In this document: piece by piece, positions 60,761 to 64,000 of the stretch
How the letters are laid out: every line of letters begins with the position of its first letter
Numbering within the stretch: position 1 is the first letter of the stretch
Source of the DNA: Bacillus methanolicus
Lineage (GTDB): Bacteria > Bacillota > Bacilli > Bacillales > Cytobacillaceae
Direction of reading: 5' to 3'
Assembly (NCBI RefSeq): GCF_008764295.1
Contig: NZ_VTQX01000014.1
Coordinates: 1 to 64,000, forward strand
Length of the DNA stretch: 64,000 nt
The notes under the pieces: model-generated
The model's database searches: none
What the model was told of the DNA's origin: nothing
The model's input: only the letters and a program-made list of their open reading frames with translations
Translations under genes and position numbers: made by a program

Positions 60761-61093
60761 GTGGATAACCTCAATTTAGAAGAGCTATCAGCAGAACAAG
60801 TCAATTTTATGCTTATTCTTCATAGCGGAAATGCAAGGAGCAAAGTAATTCAAGCATTGCGCGAATATAAAGAAGGAAGAGTAACAGAAGCTGATCATTT
60901 GCTGATTGAAGCTGAAGAAGATTTAAAAGTCGCCCATCAAATTCACTTTAAGATGGTTCAGCAAGAAGCTTCAGGGACAAAAGTCGAGTTTGCATTATTA
61001 CTTATGCACGCAGAAGATCATTTAATGTCAACATTATCAATGAAAGAGCTAGTAAAGGAAATGCTAGACCTCTTTAAACAAAAAAAATTATAA
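60761..61093 (+). CDS. PTS IIA component, lactose/cellobiose class
   Basis: A 110-aa helical protein forming the trimeric IIA of this PTS class. The phospho-acceptor His is in LLLMHAEDHLM (about residue 78), and the N-terminal NFMLILHSGNARSKVIQAL is the family signature. GTG 60761 follows GGAGG at 7 bases; the ATG at 60755 abuts it. It takes phosphate from HPr and donates it to IIB. It lies 13 bases after IIB and 15 before IIC. Confidence 0.92.
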   Translation: MDNLNLEELSAEQVNFMLILHSGNARSKVIQALREYKEGRVTEADHLLIEAEEDLKVAHQIHFKMVQQEASGTKVEFALLLMHAEDHLMSTLSMKELVKEMLDLFKQKKL

Positions 61094-61108
61094 AGGGAGG
61101 AAGCGGCG

Positions 61109-62401
61109 ATGTTTGAGAAACTAAGTAAATATCTTATTCCAATCGCTGGAAAATTAAATAATAATCGCTTTTTATCAGTGTTGCGCGACGCATTTATGTT
61201 AGCGTTCCCATTAACGATTTTCGGTTCCATTTTTGTCGTATTAACAAATCTACCATTCTTAGAAAAAATTATGAGTGCTGGAGCTCTAGCAAATTTTAAG
61301 GACATGTTTGGAATCGCTTCCTCAGCAACGATGGGGATTATGTCCGTCTTTGTTGTATTCGGCATCGGATATTACTTGTCGAAAAGCTATGAGGTTGAAG
61401 CAATTTTCGGAGGAGCGATTTCACTTGTTTCCTTTCTATTATTAACTCCATTTATTGTAACACTTGAGGGTGGGGAGGTTGTGTCAGGTGTGATTCCGCT
61501 CGATCGCTTAGGTGCAAAAGGCATGTTCCTCGGCATGATTACAGCATTTCTTGCCACGGAAATCTATCGACGTATCGTTCAAAAAAATATAACGATAAAA
61601 ATGCCTCCTGGGGTTCCACCAGCAGTAGCTAAATCATTTGCAGCGTTAATTCCTGCAATCATAACATTAACTGTTTTTTTGATGATTAACGTATTGGTAA
61701 CACAATTGTTTAACACAAATTTGCATGATATTATCTATAACGCTATTCAAGCACCGTTGGTAGGATTAGGAAGTGGAATAGTTCCAACACTAGTAGCTGT
61801 ATTCTTTATTCAAATCTTCTGGTTTTTTGGTTTACATGGACAAATCATTATTAACTCTGTGATGGATCCAATTTGGAACACTTTAATGATAGAAAACTAT
61901 GAAGCTTATCAAGCAGGTGCAGCGTTACCGCATATTATTTCCAAACCTTTTATGGAAATTTATACAGTTGGAATGGGCGGTACTGGTATGACGCTTGTGG
62001 TTGTTTTTGCAATGCTTGCTTTCATGAAGAGCAGACAATTAAAACAAGTGGGTAAGCTTGCGGTTGGTCCAGGTCTCTTCAATGTTAATGAACCTGTTAT
62101 CTTTGGATTACCAATTGTCATGAACCCAATTGTCATTGTTCCTTGGATTATAGCACCAATGGTTGTTACACTCGTTTCTTACTTTGCTATGTCAATTGGT
62201 TTAGTACCACCACCAACAGGGGTTGCCATACCTTGGACAGTACCATTCTTCATCAACGGGATCATGGCAACTAACTCTTTAGCGGGAGGAATTTTGCAGC
62301 TCGTAAACATGGTGATTGTTGGGCTAATTTGGTTCCCATTTTTAAAAACTTTAGATAAAACCAATTTAATAAAAGAAAAAGAAGCAGAAAAAGCTGCTTG
62401 A
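61109..62401 (+). CDS. PTS IIC component, cellobiose class
   Basis: A 430-aa membrane channel with about ten helices, of the CelB/LicC type. Landmarks are the amphipathic start FEKLSKYLIPIAGKLNNNRF, LRDAFMLAFPLTIFGSIF, FFGLHGQIIINSVMDPIW and the substrate-site loop GPGLFNVNEPVIFGLPIVMNP with the conserved NEP. It transports and releases a phosphorylated beta-glucoside such as cellobiose phosphate. AGGGAGG precedes the ATG. Confidence 0.94.
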   Translation: MFEKLSKYLIPIAGKLNNNRFLSVLRDAFMLAFPLTIFGSIFVVLTNLPFLEKIMSAGALANFKDMFGIASSATMGIMSVFVVFGIGYYLSKSYEVEAIFGGAISLVSFLLLTPFIVTLEGGEVVSGVIPLDRLGAKGMFLGMITAFLATEIYRRIVQKNITIKMPPGVPPAVAKSFAALIPAIITLTVFLMINVLVTQLFNTNLHDIIYNAIQAPLVGLGSGIVPTLVAVFFIQIFWFFGLHGQIIINSVMDPIWNTLMIENYEAYQAGAALPHIISKPFMEIYTVGMGGTGMTLVVVFAMLAFMKSRQLKQVGKLAVGPGLFNVNEPVIFGLPIVMNPIVIVPWIIAPMVVTLVSYFAMSIGLVPPPTGVAIPWTVPFFINGIMATNSLAGGILQLVNMVIVGLIWFPFLKTLDKTNLIKEKEAEKAA

Positions 62402-62477
62402 AAATTTTAAAGCGAGTAGAAACTTTGAACAAATAAATACCCTGTTCAAAATATCGATAAAAAAGGAGACTGCAGTG

Positions 62478-63881
62478 ATGACTAACATGAATGAGATAAA
62501 ATATCGTTTCCCAGACGGGTTTTGGTGGGGATCTGCCGCATCTGGACCACAAACGGAAGGGGCCGCTGCGGTGGATGGCAAAGGAAAGAATATTTGGGAT
62601 CACTGGTATGAAATTGAGCCAAATCGTTTTTTTGATGGGGTAGGACCCGACAAAACATCGCAATTTTACTACAAGTATAAAGATGATATCCTCCTGATGA
62701 AAGAAAGCGGCCATAATTCTTTTCGAATGTCGATCCAGTGGTCACGTCTTATTCCTGAAGGAAGAGGCAAGGTCAATCAAAAAGCAGTTGAATTTTACAA
62801 TAATGTCATAAATGAAATGATTGCTCACGGAATCGAACCATTCGTTAATCTCTTTCACTTCGATATGCCATTGAAGTTGCAAGAAATTGGAGGCTGGATA
62901 AATCGCGAGACTGTTGATGCCTATGTGAAATATGCACAAACATGCTTTGAGCTCTTCGGTGATCGAGTGAAATTTTGGTTCACCCATAATGAACCGATTG
63001 TACCAGTTGAAGGTGGGTATTTATACGATTTCCATTACCCTAATGAAGTTGATTTCGGCAAAGCCGTTCAAGTTGCCTTCCATTCGATACTTGCAAGTGC
63101 TAAAGCGATTCAAGCTTATAGAAGTGTGAAACATGATGGAAAAATTGGGATCATTCTTAATTTGACTCCTTCATATCCAAGAAGCCAAAACCCTGCAGAT
63201 TTGCAAGCAGCGAAAATTGCTGACGCCTTCTTTAATCGCTCATTTTTGGATCCATCTGTAAAGGGAGAATTCCCACCGGAATTGATACAAATTCTCAAAG
63301 AAGAAGGTTTTTTACCGCATATTAAGAGCGGTGATTTAGAAGTTATTAAAGAAAACACTGTCGATCTGCTTGGTGTCAATTATTATCAGCCAAGAAGGGT
63401 AAAAGCGAAGGAAAACTTGCCGAATCCTAGTGCTCCTTTTATGCCTGAGCGATTCTTTGATCATTACGTGATGCCCGGTCGCAAAATGAATCCTCATCGG
63501 GGCTGGGAAATCTATGAAAAAGGGATTTATGATATTTTAACAAATTTAAGAGAGAACTACGGCAATATCGAGTGCTTTATATCAGAAAATGGAATGGGTG
63601 TTGAAGGTGAAGAAAAATTCCGTGACCAAAATGGAATAATTCAAGATGATTATCGCATTAAATTTATTCAAGAACATCTCAAATGGGTTCATAAAGCGTT
63701 AGAAGAGGGAGCGAACGTGAGAGGCTATCATTTGTGGACTTTTATGGATAATTGGTCATGGACAAACGCTTATAAAAATCGATACGGCCTAGTGTCAGTG
63801 AATTTACACAAAGATGGTGAAAGAACAATTAAAAAGAGCGGTCAATGGTTTAGAAGCATTTCAGAACATAATGGTTTTTAA
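62478..63881 (+). CDS. 6-phospho-beta-glucosidase, glycoside hydrolase family 1
   Basis: A 467-aa GH1 enzyme that splits the 6-phospho-beta-glucoside delivered by the PTS. The general acid/base Glu is in FTHNEPIV and the nucleophile Glu in CFISENGMG; FPDGFWWGSAASGPQTEG is the family's N-terminal signature, and the KSGQWF end with YGLVSVNL is typical of the phospho-active branch. ATG 62478 follows AAGGAG at 9 bases. It is the last gene of the PTS operon, ending in a terminator. Confidence 0.94.
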   Translation: MTNMNEIKYRFPDGFWWGSAASGPQTEGAAAVDGKGKNIWDHWYEIEPNRFFDGVGPDKTSQFYYKYKDDILLMKESGHNSFRMSIQWSRLIPEGRGKVNQKAVEFYNNVINEMIAHGIEPFVNLFHFDMPLKLQEIGGWINRETVDAYVKYAQTCFELFGDRVKFWFTHNEPIVPVEGGYLYDFHYPNEVDFGKAVQVAFHSILASAKAIQAYRSVKHDGKIGIILNLTPSYPRSQNPADLQAAKIADAFFNRSFLDPSVKGEFPPELIQILKEEGFLPHIKSGDLEVIKENTVDLLGVNYYQPRRVKAKENLPNPSAPFMPERFFDHYVMPGRKMNPHRGWEIYEKGIYDILTNLRENYGNIECFISENGMGVEGEEKFRDQNGIIQDDYRIKFIQEHLKWVHKALEEGANVRGYHLWTFMDNWSWTNAYKNRYGLVSVNLHKDGERTIKKSGQWFRSISEHNGF

Positions 63882-63907
63882 AGATGGTCGTTTTGACCAT
63901 CTTTTTT
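63880..63907 (+). terminator. Terminator of the PTS/GH1 operon
   Basis: AAAGATGGTC (63880-63889) pairs with GACCATCTTT (63895-63904), followed by T residues. The last about 90 bases of the window hold only a promoter-like stretch leading out of the window. Confidence 0.88.
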
Positions 63908-64000
63908 CAACGAAAAGGAAAATTGGAAAACAATCAACCATTTTTGATAACTTGATGTATGATAGAGTAGAAAGCGCATTTTTAGGCGTAAGACGTTATT

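Noticed and set aside
62271-62745. Antisense open frames over the PTS IIC and GH1 genes
   Set aside because: They lie opposite strongly conserved genes, lack ribosome sites and show no family motifs; shadows of codon bias.
1-64000. CRISPR arrays, tRNA or rRNA genes, prophage
   Set aside because: No regularly spaced repeats, cloverleaf-like sequences, rRNA stretches or phage gene clusters were seen on reading; a dedicated scan was not possible.

Overview
This window is a low-GC, densely packed stretch of a Firmicutes chromosome, almost certainly a spore-forming member of the Bacillaceae. Supporting signs are a CwlJ spore-germination hydrolase, a BlaR1/BlaI system, PreQ1 and TPP riboswitches, CcpA-type cre boxes, a sigma-54 promoter with an NtrC-type activator, AGGAGG ribosome binding sites and a HelD-type RNA polymerase recycling factor. 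No rRNA, tRNA, CRISPR array, prophage or intact insertion sequence was seen. The only mobile-element trace is a decayed IS1182-type transposase tail near 12.2 kb.

Layout. 0-6.6 kb: a small hypothetical gene, two near-identical DoxX membrane proteins with related Rex/Fnr-like promoter sites, a PadR regulator coupled to a DUF1129-type membrane protein, cwlJ, a 14-TM MFS exporter and a pentapeptide-repeat protein. 6.8-10.0 kb: a sulfur/selenium-flavoured island with a CD3073-type ECF S component, a CD3072/TudS-like desulfidase, a DsrE-like YedF C-domain protein, a YedE transporter and a TusA-like YedF gene whose catalytic Cys codon is TGA. That last gene is a candidate selenoprotein that ORF callers would miss. 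10.2-14.3 kb: an unrecognised membrane protein, the IS remnant, a membrane-anchored PstS-like protein and a small coiled-coil protein. 14.6-16.5 kb: a PreQ1 riboswitch and queCDE. 16.9-19.4 kb: a P1-family peptidase, a hypothetical gene and an ECF S component.

19.6-24.9 kb: a zinc alcohol dehydrogenase behind a textbook -24/-12 promoter, convergent with an operon for an iron alcohol dehydrogenase, a cytosolic histidine kinase and a sigma-54-activating response regulator. 25.1-33.3 kb: blaI-blaR1 divergent from a class A beta-lactamase, a class B PBP, a MecA/PbpC-like PBP and a nucleotidyltransferase, with three BlaI-type operators between. This is an inducible beta-lactam resistance locus arranged like a mec complex. 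33.5-39.5 kb: a frameshifted helD, two proteins of unknown function (one DUF4317), an ABC pair and a tiny phospholipase-A2-like protein.

39.7-48.6 kb: a LacI-type regulon for an unidentified sugar or polyol (two isomerases, two Gfo/Idh/MocA dehydrogenases and a sugar ABC transporter whose ATPase is split by an in-frame TAA). Three copies of one operator sequence mark its promoters. 48.8-50.2 kb: a MATE exporter. 50.3-56.6 kb: a thiamine salvage operon tenA-thiZXY-thiW-thiD-thiM-thiE behind two complete tandem TPP riboswitch/terminator units. 56.7-60 kb: a VOC protein, then ald and its probable PucR-type activator. 60.4-63.9 kb: a cellobiose-type PTS (IIB, IIA, IIC) plus a GH1 6-phospho-beta-glucosidase under cre control. 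Three ECF S components appear without their own ATPases, so they probably share a housekeeping ECF module located elsewhere.
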